This document shows, piece after piece, positions 1 to 9,008 of a stretch of DNA of 64,000 bases (position 1 is the stretch's first letter; every line of letters begins with the position of its first letter). The DNA is from an uncultured Coriobacteriales bacterium (lineage in GTDB: Bacteria > Actinomycetota > Coriobacteriia > Coriobacteriales > QAMH01): contig CAKUES010000008.1 in assembly GCA_934646835.1 (NCBI GenBank), positions 1 through 64,000 of the forward strand, given 5' to 3'. The translations under genes were made by a program, and so were the position numbers. Under the pieces are notes generated by a model, which was given only the letters and a program-made list of their open reading frames with translations, was not told where the DNA came from and ran no database searches.

Positions 1-420
1 AGCACACCTTGAGCGATGCGATCGTCACCAACAGCGTCATTATCGACCTGGTCTCATCCGTTCGGCTTCTCAATGAAATGTGGAGGACGTCACAGTTCCT
101 TCATATCTGGGGGTGTTTTCTTACGGCACGGTAACGGAGAACCGAAGCAATTGTGTCTTTCGCTACAAACGCTCGAAATCGCTCCCGCTGGCAGGCATAC
201 TTCGTGGTGTCGGAAGCGAAATCCTCAATTCGAGACCGACTGATTCGGAAACTTGACTCGGTTCACGCCGGATCAAAAATTGCAGTCGCGAGACTGCGTC
301 CCTCCTTGCATGACCCGCTGCCTCCTCCCCTCTACGCAGCGGGTCAACCTTTTTCCCGGGCTCAAAACGCCCAGCCAATCTCCTGGGAACAATCGCCTCT
401 TCCGTGCTGGAGCGTGCGCC
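1..420. other. Unassigned region at window edge
   Basis: No recognisable gene. A partial + strand frame open from base 3 to the TAA at 132-134 (43 codons, ending FLTAR) could be the tail of a gene that starts before the window, but its composition gives no family. A perfect 6-bp hairpin with a GCGA loop lies at 283-298. The only strong signal is the terminator at 311-354, which suggests that something upstream is transcribed on the + strand. Confidence 0.3.
311..354 (+). terminator. Rho-independent terminator before the pheS leader
   Basis: A perfect 11-bp stem pairs 311-321 with 336-346 around a 14-nt loop and is followed by ACCTTTTT. It points in the + direction, so it ends transcription coming from the left edge and insulates the pheS T-box transcript. 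Confidence 0.8.
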
Positions 421-437
421 ATTTTGCCTGCTCGCGG

Positions 438-446
438 TGCTATAAT
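438..446 (+). promoter_or_regulatory. Extended -10 promoter of the pheST leader
   Basis: TGCTATAAT is a consensus extended -10 (TGn plus TATAAT). No good -35 lies at 16-18 bp, as is usual for extended -10 promoters. The start site would be near 453, just before the T-box stem I region. Confidence 0.6.
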
Positions 447-454
447 CCCTTGCA

Positions 455-715
455 TTGCTGTGATGGAGACAGTCGTGGATCCACGCCATGCACCTGCCAG
501 AGAGGACCCCTAGGCTGGAAGGGTCCGGTGCCGCGCCGCGAATTCACTCCGGAGCTGTCGGCTTAAAGCCCTGCCTGTGGACAACGTGCAAGTAGGCCGA
601 CCGGTTCGCCCCCGACATCGGGCGCTAAAGAGCGGGCGCAATCGCGCCAACCGAGGTGGTACCGCGGATTCACTTTTGATTCCGTCCTCGTCGTAAGCGA
701 GGGCGGATTTTTTTA
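455..715 (+). promoter_or_regulatory. T-box riboswitch, phenylalanine type
   Basis: The diagnostic T-box sequence AGGTGGTACCGCGG is at about 654-667. It is followed by a terminator hairpin (681-690 pairing with 698-707) and a run of T (708-714), 66 nt before the pheS start. In the stem I region GAATTCAC at 540-547 offers TTC at 543-545, a Phe codon in the usual specifier context with a following purine. Uncharged tRNA-Phe should pair there and with the T-box bulge to prevent termination. The family and its use on aminoacyl-tRNA synthetase genes are established. The exact specifier position is my reading. Confidence 0.92.
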
Positions 716-780
716 TTCCCCTCATACATGTTGGCCTGCACGGGCGGCGTGCCTTGCCTGTGCAGACAGAAAGGAGAGAC

Positions 781-1842
781 ATGGGTCTCAGAGAAGAGCT
801 CGACGAGCTGAGGGAGGCAACCCTCGCCCGCATCGAGTCGGCGGACAACAGCTCCGTGCTCGAGGATGTCCGCATCGCGGTCCTCGGCAAGAAGGGCAGC
901 CTCACGGCGGCACTGCGCTCCATGCGCGATCTGCCCAAGGAGGAGCGCCCTGCCATCGGCAAGATCACCAACGAGGTTCGCGATGCCGTCGAGGCCGCCC
1001 TCGAGGAGAAGAAGCAGCAGCTCAAGGCCGCAGAGCTCGAGCATAAGATGGCTGCAAGCGCCGTCGACATCACGCTGCCCGGCCGCAGCATGCCCATCGG
1101 CACCGAGCATCTCATCAACCACATCATCCGCGAGGTGAGCGATATCTTTGCCGGCATCGGCTACGAGATCATCCCCGGTCGCGAGGTTGAGACGGACTTC
1201 TACAACTTCACCGCGCTCAATGCGCCGGCCGACCACCCCAGCCGCTCCATGCAGGACACCTTCTACGTCCTCGACCGCAGCGGCGACGTTGCAAACGTCC
1301 GCGGCGAGTCCGACGTCCTCCTGCGCACCCAGACCTCTGGTACCCAGGTACACACCATGGAAAACGAAGAGCCGCCCATCTATATGATCTCCCCGGGCAA
1401 GGTCTACCGTCGCGACGTGGCAGATCCTTCCCATCTTCCGCAGTTCCACCAGATCGAGGGCCTCGTCGTCGACAAGGGCATCACCCTGGGCGACCTCAAG
1501 GGCACGCTGGACTACTTCATCAAGAGCTTCTTTGGCGAGGAGCGCAAGACCCGCTTCCGTGCGCACTTCTTCCCCTTTACCGAGCCGTCCCTCGAGGCTG
1601 ACGTTTCCTGTGGCATCTGCCACGGCGAGGGCTGCCGCTTCTGCAAGAACACCGGCTGGGTCGAGATCTTGGGCTGCGGTATGGTCGACCCCAACGTCTT
1701 CGGTTACGTCAACATCGACCCCGAGGTCTACACGGGCTTTGCCTTTGGCGTGGGCGTCGAGCGCCTCGCGTGCCTCAAGTACAACGTCCCCGACCTGCGT
1801 ATGCTGCTCGAAGGCGACATGCGCTTCTTGCGCCAGTTCTAG
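781..1842 (+). CDS. pheS: Phenylalanine--tRNA ligase alpha subunit
   Basis: Cytoplasmic class II synthetase subunit of 353 aa that forms an alpha2-beta2 enzyme with PheT and charges tRNA-Phe. The N-terminal 90 residues are a charged coiled coil that contacts tRNA. The catalytic core follows, with the motif 2 segment around FHQIEG and the motif 3 region GFAFGVGVERLACLKY near the C-terminus. The ATG at 781 was chosen over in-frame starts from 754 because AAGGAGAG lies 5-12 nt upstream. A Phe T-box leader controls it and pheT follows after 15 nt, so both are one operon regulated by tRNA-Phe charging. Confidence 0.98.
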   Translation: MGLREELDELREATLARIESADNSSVLEDVRIAVLGKKGSLTAALRSMRDLPKEERPAIGKITNEVRDAVEAALEEKKQQLKAAELEHKMAASAVDITLPGRSMPIGTEHLINHIIREVSDIFAGIGYEIIPGREVETDFYNFTALNAPADHPSRSMQDTFYVLDRSGDVANVRGESDVLLRTQTSGTQVHTMENEEPPIYMISPGKVYRRDVADPSHLPQFHQIEGLVVDKGITLGDLKGTLDYFIKSFFGEERKTRFRAHFFPFTEPSLEADVSCGICHGEGCRFCKNTGWVEILGCGMVDPNVFGYVNIDPEVYTGFAFGVGVERLACLKYNVPDLRMLLEGDMRFLRQF

Positions 1843-1857
1843 GAGGAGATACCTACT

Positions 1858-4302
1858 ATGCACGTTTCTATGAAATGGCTCGGGGAGTATGTCAACGTCC
1901 CCGACAACATGCAGGACTTCTGCGACCGCCTGGACCTCACCGGCACGGGCGTCGAGGGCCTGGAGACCGTGGGCGCAAGCCTCGACGGCGTCGTCATCGG
2001 CCACGTCGTGACCTGCGAGCCCCATCCGGACTCCGATCACATGCACGTGACCACGGTCGATTTGGGCAACGGCGAGGAGCCGGTCCAGATCGTCTGCGGC
2101 GCACCCAACTGCCGCCAGGGTCTCAAGGTCGCTGTGGCGACCATCGGCGCGGTGCTTCCCGGCGACATCAAGATCAAGAAGAGCAAGCTGCGCGGCCAGG
2201 TGAGCTTTGGCATGCTGTGCTCCAGCCGCGAGCTCGGACTCGGCGGCGACCACGAGGGCATCTTGGAGCTTCCCGAGGACGCTCCGCTCGGCATGTCCTA
2301 TGTCGACTACCTGGGCCTCACCGACCAGGTGCTCGACCTCGAGATCACGCCCAACCGCCCGGACTGCCTGTCCATGAAGGGCTTTGCCCGCGAGGTCGGG
2401 GCGATGTACCACGTGCCCTGGACCTACAAGGCCCCCTGCGAGCTTCCCGGCCCGCAAAACGACGAGCAGGTCGCAGACATCGTCGACGTCACCATCAATG
2501 ACGAGGAGCTGTGCCAGCGCTACACCGCCCGCGTCATCCGTGGCGTCAAGGTCGGCCCGTCTCCCGACTGGATGGTCGAGCGTCTCGCCGCCATGGGCTG
2601 CCGCTCCATCAACAACATCGTCGACGTGACGAACTACATCCTCTTCGAGCTGGGCCAGCCCCTGCATGCCTTCGACCTCAACGCCTTTGCGGCAGACGCC
2701 GACGGCAAGCGCCACGTGGTCGTGCGCGCCGCCGAGGACGGCTCCAAGTTCACCACGCTGGACGAGGTCGAGCGCGAGCTCACCCACGATATGGCGATGA
2801 TCACGGACGGCACGTCCAACGTGGCGCTTGCCGGCGTCATGGGCGGCCTTGACTCCGAGGTCACCGACAAGACCGTTGACGTGCTCCTCGAGTCTGCGAC
2901 CTTCTCCACCGCCCATACCTCCCGCACGAGCCGCAACCTGGGCCTCGTCTCCGAGTCCTCCCTGCGCTATGAGCGCGGTGTCGATGCGACCACCTGCGAG
3001 GAGTGCTCCGAGATCGCAGCAGCCCTCATCGCCGAGCTCGGTGGCGGCACGGTCTGCCAGGGCGTCGTCGACGTGTATCCCGTCGTCCCGGCCAAGCTCG
3101 AGCTCAAGCTGCGCCCTCAGCGTCTGCGCGACTTCATCGGCGCGGACATCACCGATGAGGAGCAGTTCACCATCCTCACCGACCTCGGCTGCGAGGTTAT
3201 CGGCAAGGCAGGCGACGCCGAGGTCATCGTCATGGCCCCGACCTTCCGCCCGGACCTTATCCGCGAGGTCGACCTCTACGAGGAGGTCGTGCGCATCTGG
3301 GGTCTCGACCGCGTCCCGATGACGCTGCCCGCAGGCTCCCATGCCGGTGGTCGCACCCCCGAGCAGGAGCGCGTCGAGCTCATGAGCCGCACCTTGCGTG
3401 CTTGCGGCCTCAACGAGACCATGACCTATTCCCTGGTCGACCCGGCCGACCTCGACCGCCTGCGCATGCCCCAGGGCGACCGCGGCGAGGCAGTGGAGAT
3501 CATCAATCCGATGAGCAGCGAGCAGGCTGTCCTGCGCCGCAGCATCATCCCCGGCCTCATGCGCTCCGTCGGCCATAACCAGGCCCGTGGCGTGCACAAC
3601 ATCCAGCTCTTCGAGCGCGGCGTGTGCTTTGGCGCTGCAGAGGGCCGCAAGAACCCCAAGGAGCACATGCTGCTCTCCGGTGTGATGTGCGGCTCCTTCG
3701 TCGACGCCGGTTGGAACCAGCCCGCAGTCGAGATCGACTTCTTCGACGCCAAGGGTGCTGTGGAAAACATCCTGCGCGAGCTGTGCATCCCCAAGGTACG
3801 CTTCAAGGCCCTCGAGGCCGATGAGGCCACGTGGCTGCAGCCCGGCCGCGCGGCAGAGGTGCTCTCCGGCGGCCGCAGCCTGGGCTGGATCGGCGAGATC
3901 CACCCGCTGTCTTGCGCTGCCTTCGAGGTCGAGGGCCCCGTTGCCGCCTTCGAGCTCTCTGTCGACGCTCTGCAGGCCTCTGCAACCGAGCAGCGTCCCT
4001 ACGTCGACGTGCCTACCTTCCCGGCAGTCGAGGTCGACTTGGCCATCGTCGTCGACGAGGACGTCACCAACGAGCGCATCACGCAGTGCATCACCAGCGC
4101 TGGCAAGCAGCTGCTCGAGAGCGTGACCCTCTTTGACGTCTACCGCGATCCCATTCGCGTTGGCTTGGGCAAGAAGTCCATGGCCTACCGTCTGAGCTAC
4201 CGTGCGGCAGACCGCACGCTGACCAGCGAGGAAGTCGAGAAGGCGCATGCCAAGGTCGTGAAGAAGCTCACCGGCGCCACCGGTGGCGAGATCCGCGGCT
4301 AA
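1858..4302 (+). CDS. pheT: Phenylalanine--tRNA ligase beta subunit
   Basis: 814 aa, full length for the bacterial long form. The N-terminal EMAP/tRNA-binding domain occupies roughly residues 40-150 (VTCEPHPDSDHMHV). The B3/4 editing domain that clears Tyr-tRNA-Phe, then the B5 domain and a catalytically inactive synthetase-like core follow, and a C-terminal ferredoxin-fold anticodon-binding domain (about 720-814) binds tRNA. Start: AGGAGGAG overlaps the end of pheS and is spaced well for the ATG at 1858. The operon ends at the hairpin just downstream. Confidence 0.98.
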   Translation: MHVSMKWLGEYVNVPDNMQDFCDRLDLTGTGVEGLETVGASLDGVVIGHVVTCEPHPDSDHMHVTTVDLGNGEEPVQIVCGAPNCRQGLKVAVATIGAVLPGDIKIKKSKLRGQVSFGMLCSSRELGLGGDHEGILELPEDAPLGMSYVDYLGLTDQVLDLEITPNRPDCLSMKGFAREVGAMYHVPWTYKAPCELPGPQNDEQVADIVDVTINDEELCQRYTARVIRGVKVGPSPDWMVERLAAMGCRSINNIVDVTNYILFELGQPLHAFDLNAFAADADGKRHVVVRAAEDGSKFTTLDEVERELTHDMAMITDGTSNVALAGVMGGLDSEVTDKTVDVLLESATFSTAHTSRTSRNLGLVSESSLRYERGVDATTCEECSEIAAALIAELGGGTVCQGVVDVYPVVPAKLELKLRPQRLRDFIGADITDEEQFTILTDLGCEVIGKAGDAEVIVMAPTFRPDLIREVDLYEEVVRIWGLDRVPMTLPAGSHAGGRTPEQERVELMSRTLRACGLNETMTYSLVDPADLDRLRMPQGDRGEAVEIINPMSSEQAVLRRSIIPGLMRSVGHNQARGVHNIQLFERGVCFGAAEGRKNPKEHMLLSGVMCGSFVDAGWNQPAVEIDFFDAKGAVENILRELCIPKVRFKALEADEATWLQPGRAAEVLSGGRSLGWIGEIHPLSCAAFEVEGPVAAFELSVDALQASATEQRPYVDVPTFPAVEVDLAIVVDEDVTNERITQCITSAGKQLLESVTLFDVYRDPIRVGLGKKSMAYRLSYRAADRTLTSEEVEKAHAKVVKKLTGATGGEIRG

Positions 4303-4328
4303 ATCGCACATACGTTGAGCTAGAAGAA

Positions 4329-4356
4329 GCGGCCCCCAGAGATGGGGGCCGCTTTG
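4329..4356. terminator. Terminator after pheST, bidirectional
   Basis: A 9-bp perfect G/C stem (4329-4337 with 4344-4352) is followed by TTT on the + side and preceded by GAAGAA, so it can also end - strand transcription from the convergent LOG-family gene. Confidence 0.75.
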
Positions 4357-4404
4357 CGTTACGGGGATGTTGATGTGGGTGCACATTGCCTTGCGCCAGC
4401 GTCG

Positions 4405-4938
4405 CTAGGCTTCGAGGATCGCCTCGATCTCCTCGAGGCTCTTAACGAAGTAGATGCCCTGCTGGCGTTTGGCGGTGGAGTAGCCGGCGTCGATCATCTG
4501 GGCGAGGAAGGCCTCGAGCAGGTCGTAGTAGCCGTTGATGTTGTAGACGATGCACGGCGCGCTCGTGTGGTTGAGCGAGACCATGGACATGATCTCTGAT
4601 ATCTCCTCGAGGGTGCCGTTGCCGCCGGGTAGGGCGATGAAGGCGTCGCCGAGCTCGATCATCTTGGCTTTGCGCGTGGCCATGTCGTCGGTGACGATGA
4701 GCTCGGTCAAATCGTCGAGCTGAAGGCACTCGTCGATGAAGAACTGCGGCTCGACGCCGATGGCCTCGCCACCCGCATCGAGGACGCTTTGGGCCACGAC
4801 GCCCATGAGGCCGACCTTCGAGCCGCCGTAGACGAGCGTGTTGCCGCTGTCGCCGATCCAGCCCCCCAGCTCTTCTGTAGCCCGCATGACGTCGGGGTCG
4901 TTGCCGGGGTTTGCTGCGAGATAGACGGTGATGTTCAC
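4405..4938 (-). CDS. LOG-family nucleoside 5'-monophosphate phosphoribohydrolase
   Basis: 177 aa with the Rossmann-like fold of the LOG (lonely guy, TIGR00730) family. The signature PGGNGTLEE and the upstream MATRKAKM segment, which carries the catalytic Arg, are both present. Characterised family members split the N-glycosidic bond of nucleoside 5'-monophosphates such as AMP or cytokinin nucleotides to free base and ribose 5-phosphate. The bacterial physiological role is usually unclear, so substrate here is not assigned. I chose the GTG at 4938 rather than the upstream ATG at 4995: AAGGAG lies 10 nt before it and the protein then begins NITVYLAAN, the first beta strand. It is divergent from the lipid-kinase-like gene starting at 5040. 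Confidence 0.85.
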   Translation of the reverse strand: MNITVYLAANPGNDPDVMRATEELGGWIGDSGNTLVYGGSKVGLMGVVAQSVLDAGGEAIGVEPQFFIDECLQLDDLTELIVTDDMATRKAKMIELGDAFIALPGGNGTLEEISEIMSMVSLNHTSAPCIVYNINGYYDLLEAFLAQMIDAGYSTAKRQQGIYFVKSLEEIEAILEA

Positions 4939-5017
4939 GGGTTGGTGCTCCTTTGCGGCCTGTTGCTGCCTTTTGCGGGAAACAGCGTAGCGCATCTGGT
5001 GGCTCGCGAGAACGGCA

Positions 5018-5040
5018 TGCCTGCCGTATACTGGCAGGCA
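5018..5040 (+). promoter_or_regulatory. Palindromic leaderless promoter of the lipid-kinase-like gene
   Basis: TATACT at 5027-5032 is a good -10 box. The ATG of the next gene starts at 5040, where the transcript itself should begin. The -10 lies in the middle of a perfect 8-bp inverted repeat, TGCCTGCC at 5018-5025 and GGCAGGCA at 5033-5040. A repressor bound there would cover the -10 and the start codon. Confidence 0.55.
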
Positions 5041-5966
5041 TGGAAAACTTCAAGAAAACGCTTATCATCGCCAACCCGACCGCTCAAAGCGGTGCGGGCG
5101 AGGCAGCGGCCCGCCAGGCCGAGAAACTCATTCGCAAGGCAGCGGGAGAGGGTCCGGACGTCGTGAGGACCCGGCATGCTGGGCACGGCACGGAGCTCGC
5201 CGCTCGCATGGGTGCCTCTTACGACCTCGTCATCGCCCTGGGCGGCGACGGCATCATCCACGAGGTTGTCAACGGCCTCATGCGCCTGTTGCGCGAGGAC
5301 CGCCCTATGCTCGGCATCATCCCCGTTGGCTCCGGCAACGACTATGCCAAGACGCTGCATATGAGCGAGAAGGTCGACCAGGCGATCGCGCAGATACTCG
5401 CCGGCAAGGCGGTTGCTGCAGATCTTGGCTGCTGCAACGGCGAGTACTTCACGGAGACCATCTCCTTTGGCTTGGACGCCGCTATTGCGCTCGGCACGGT
5501 TGAGCGCCGCAAGAAGACGGGGGGTCACGGCACGATGCTCTACCTGCAGGAGGGTATCGACCAGCTCTTCCGCCACCTCAATACCTACGATTTTAAGCTG
5601 GAGATCCTCGAGGGTCCCGATGAGGACCTGGGCGTTCACGAGGGCAAGGGGATACTCCTCGCGGTGCAAAACGGCATCACCTACGGCGGTGGCTTCGCGG
5701 TTTGCCCCGAGGCGAGCATCCAAGACGGCATGCTCGACATCTGCATCGCGCGCGGACCCCTGAACCCGCTGTATGCGACGAAGATTTTCCTTTCTGCTAA
5801 AAACGGTCACCATGTAGGTGCAAAGCCCATCGAGATGCACCGCGCATCGCGCCTGCGCCTCGAGTTCGATCGTCGCCCGCCTTGCCAGATCGACGGCGAG
5901 CCGCATATCGCGGACGCATACGAGATATCCGTCGAGCCTGCCGCCCTGCGCGTCATCGTGGGCTAG
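5040..5966 (+). CDS. Diacylglycerol kinase family lipid kinase
   Basis: 308 aa of the DagK/YegS-type family, which phosphorylates diacylglycerol or a related lipid at the membrane surface using ATP and so recycles lipid for phosphatidic acid synthesis. The catalytic N-domain has IIANPTAQSG near residue 10, GGDGIIHEVVNGL near 75 and the nucleotide-binding GSGNDYAKTL near 102. The C-terminal beta-sandwich contains CPEASIQDGMLDI. The ATG at 5040 lacks an SD sequence but sits at the predicted transcription start, so translation is probably leaderless. A strong hairpin terminator follows at 6002. Confidence 0.88.
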   Translation: MENFKKTLIIANPTAQSGAGEAAARQAEKLIRKAAGEGPDVVRTRHAGHGTELAARMGASYDLVIALGGDGIIHEVVNGLMRLLREDRPMLGIIPVGSGNDYAKTLHMSEKVDQAIAQILAGKAVAADLGCCNGEYFTETISFGLDAAIALGTVERRKKTGGHGTMLYLQEGIDQLFRHLNTYDFKLEILEGPDEDLGVHEGKGILLAVQNGITYGGGFAVCPEASIQDGMLDICIARGPLNPLYATKIFLSAKNGHHVGAKPIEMHRASRLRLEFDRRPPCQIDGEPHIADAYEISVEPAALRVIVG

Positions 5967-6001
5967 GTCTGCCTTTAAAGAGAGACATGCTGCAAAAACA
6001 C

Positions 6002-6052
6002 CGGGCCCTCCCGCCTGACGCCATTTGACGTTGAGCAGGAGGGCCCGTTTTT
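6002..6052. terminator. Bidirectional terminator
   Basis: A 10-bp perfect stem (6002-6011 with 6038-6047) closes a 26-nt loop, with a T run on the right and AAAAACA on the left. It can serve both the + strand lipid kinase gene and the - strand ABC exporter that converges here. Confidence 0.75.
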
Positions 6053-6102
6053 GCTTTGAGGTGCAGGAATCCGCCTCGCATCAGCGTCGTCGGGTCGAGA
6101 GG

Positions 6103-6134
6103 CCCACGTAGGCGCCAGACGAAGTCGGCGCCAC
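6103..6134. repeat. Palindromic repeat family A, copy 1
   Basis: The core is GGCGCC, ten bases, GGCGCC, preceded by CCCACGTA and followed by AC. The same core recurs at 13106, 13335, 25671, 32133 and 58566, always between genes. Similarity continues on the right (CAGCTTGCAG). The region 5967-6216 holds nothing else apart from the terminator and a small GCGTCCC/GGGATGC hairpin at 6179-6196. Confidence 0.85.
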
Positions 6135-6216
6135 AGCTTGCAGTGAGGCGGCTTGCCACGGTGAGCCGCTTTTGTCTGCAGCGTCCCAAACGGGATGCCC
6201 CCTCAGTCCGACAGTT

Positions 6217-8007
<1,791 letters not shown>

Positions 8008-8247
8008 GGGGGCCTTTCGTGTGGGTGCGGGCTCGATAGTCAACAGGTTTACCTTTGATTATCTCATGTGCGTCAAGGGCGGGCTAGTCTGTGCTGCTGC
8101 GGTGCGGGTTTGGGTTGCCGTATGGGGCCGAGATGGGTATCTCATCGGCTCCGGCGGCGGGGTGCAGGCAATCGGGTCACCGTCGTGTCACTTGCGCGTG
8201 CTATGGTGGCGTGGTCTTAAACGCTCGAATACAGGAGCATATAAATC

Positions 8248-9000
8248 ATGGAGAACCTGGAGCGCATCGCGCTTCTCATAGATGCAGACAACACGCAGAT
8301 CGGCAAGCTCGAGGCCGTGATGAACGAGATCTCGACGCGCGGCCGCATCGTCGTGCGCCGCGCATACGGCAACTGGCGCAAGGACTCGCTGCGCAAGTGG
8401 GAAGGCGAGCTCAAGCGCCTTGCCATCCGCGCGGTCCAGCAGTTTGACTACACCAAGGGCAAGAACGCGACGGACATGGCGCTCGTCATCGACACCATGG
8501 ACCTGCTGATGAAGGGCAGCTACGATTCCTTTGTCATCGTCGCAAGCGACAGCGACTACACGCCATTGGCCATCCGCCTGCAGGAAAGCGGCGCTATGGT
8601 GTTTGGCGTAGGCGAGAAGAAGACCCCGGAGGCCTTCCGCAACGCCTGCGACGAGTTCATCTACATCGAGAACCTCGACGTGGAGTCGGAGGAAGAAGCA
8701 CCGGAGAGCAACAGCTCCTCTGCAAATGGCGACAAGGATTCGCGCAAGGCGCGCCTCGACGGCTTGAGCCAGATCCACTTCATGCTCAAGCAAGGTGCGG
8801 AGAGGTTCGGCGATGACGAGGGCTGGACGGAGACCTCCGTGGTCACCCAGTGGATCAAGCGCGCCAAGCCGGACTTCGACACCCGCAACTACGGCTACCG
8901 CAAGATGATCGAGCTCTTGCAGGACTTCCCCAAGAAGTACGAGGTCCGCCGCGAGCACGCCGACCGCAACGGTGGCAGCGTCTACTACCGCAGGCGCTAG
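8248..9000 (+). CDS. NYN domain RNase-like protein with OST-HTH/LOTUS domain
   Basis: 250 aa. Residues 1-150 form a NYN (PIN-like, LabA/DUF88) domain with the acidic metal-binding set: LLIDADNTQ near 10, DMALVIDTMDLL near 75 and ASDSDYTPLA near 97. These domains are predicted or shown to cleave RNA. After a Glu/Ser-rich linker, residues 165-250 look like an OST-HTH/LOTUS domain, thought to bind RNA (GWTETSVVTQWIKRAKPDFD). AGGAG lies 10 nt before the ATG. It sits 8 nt before hypF, so it may be cotranscribed with the hyp genes, although no functional link is known. Confidence 0.85.
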   Translation: MENLERIALLIDADNTQIGKLEAVMNEISTRGRIVVRRAYGNWRKDSLRKWEGELKRLAIRAVQQFDYTKGKNATDMALVIDTMDLLMKGSYDSFVIVASDSDYTPLAIRLQESGAMVFGVGEKKTPEAFRNACDEFIYIENLDVESEEEAPESNSSSANGDKDSRKARLDGLSQIHFMLKQGAERFGDDEGWTETSVVTQWIKRAKPDFDTRNYGYRKMIELLQDFPKKYEVRREHADRNGGSVYYRRR

Positions 9001-9008
9001 GGGTCTGC

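Noticed and set aside
670..4386. A 1238-codon open frame antisense to pheS-pheT
   Set aside because: High GC keeps the antisense frame open. The sense strand has two fully conserved synthetase subunits with RBSs, and the antisense translation has repetitive Asp/Glu/Leu/Ala content and no family features.
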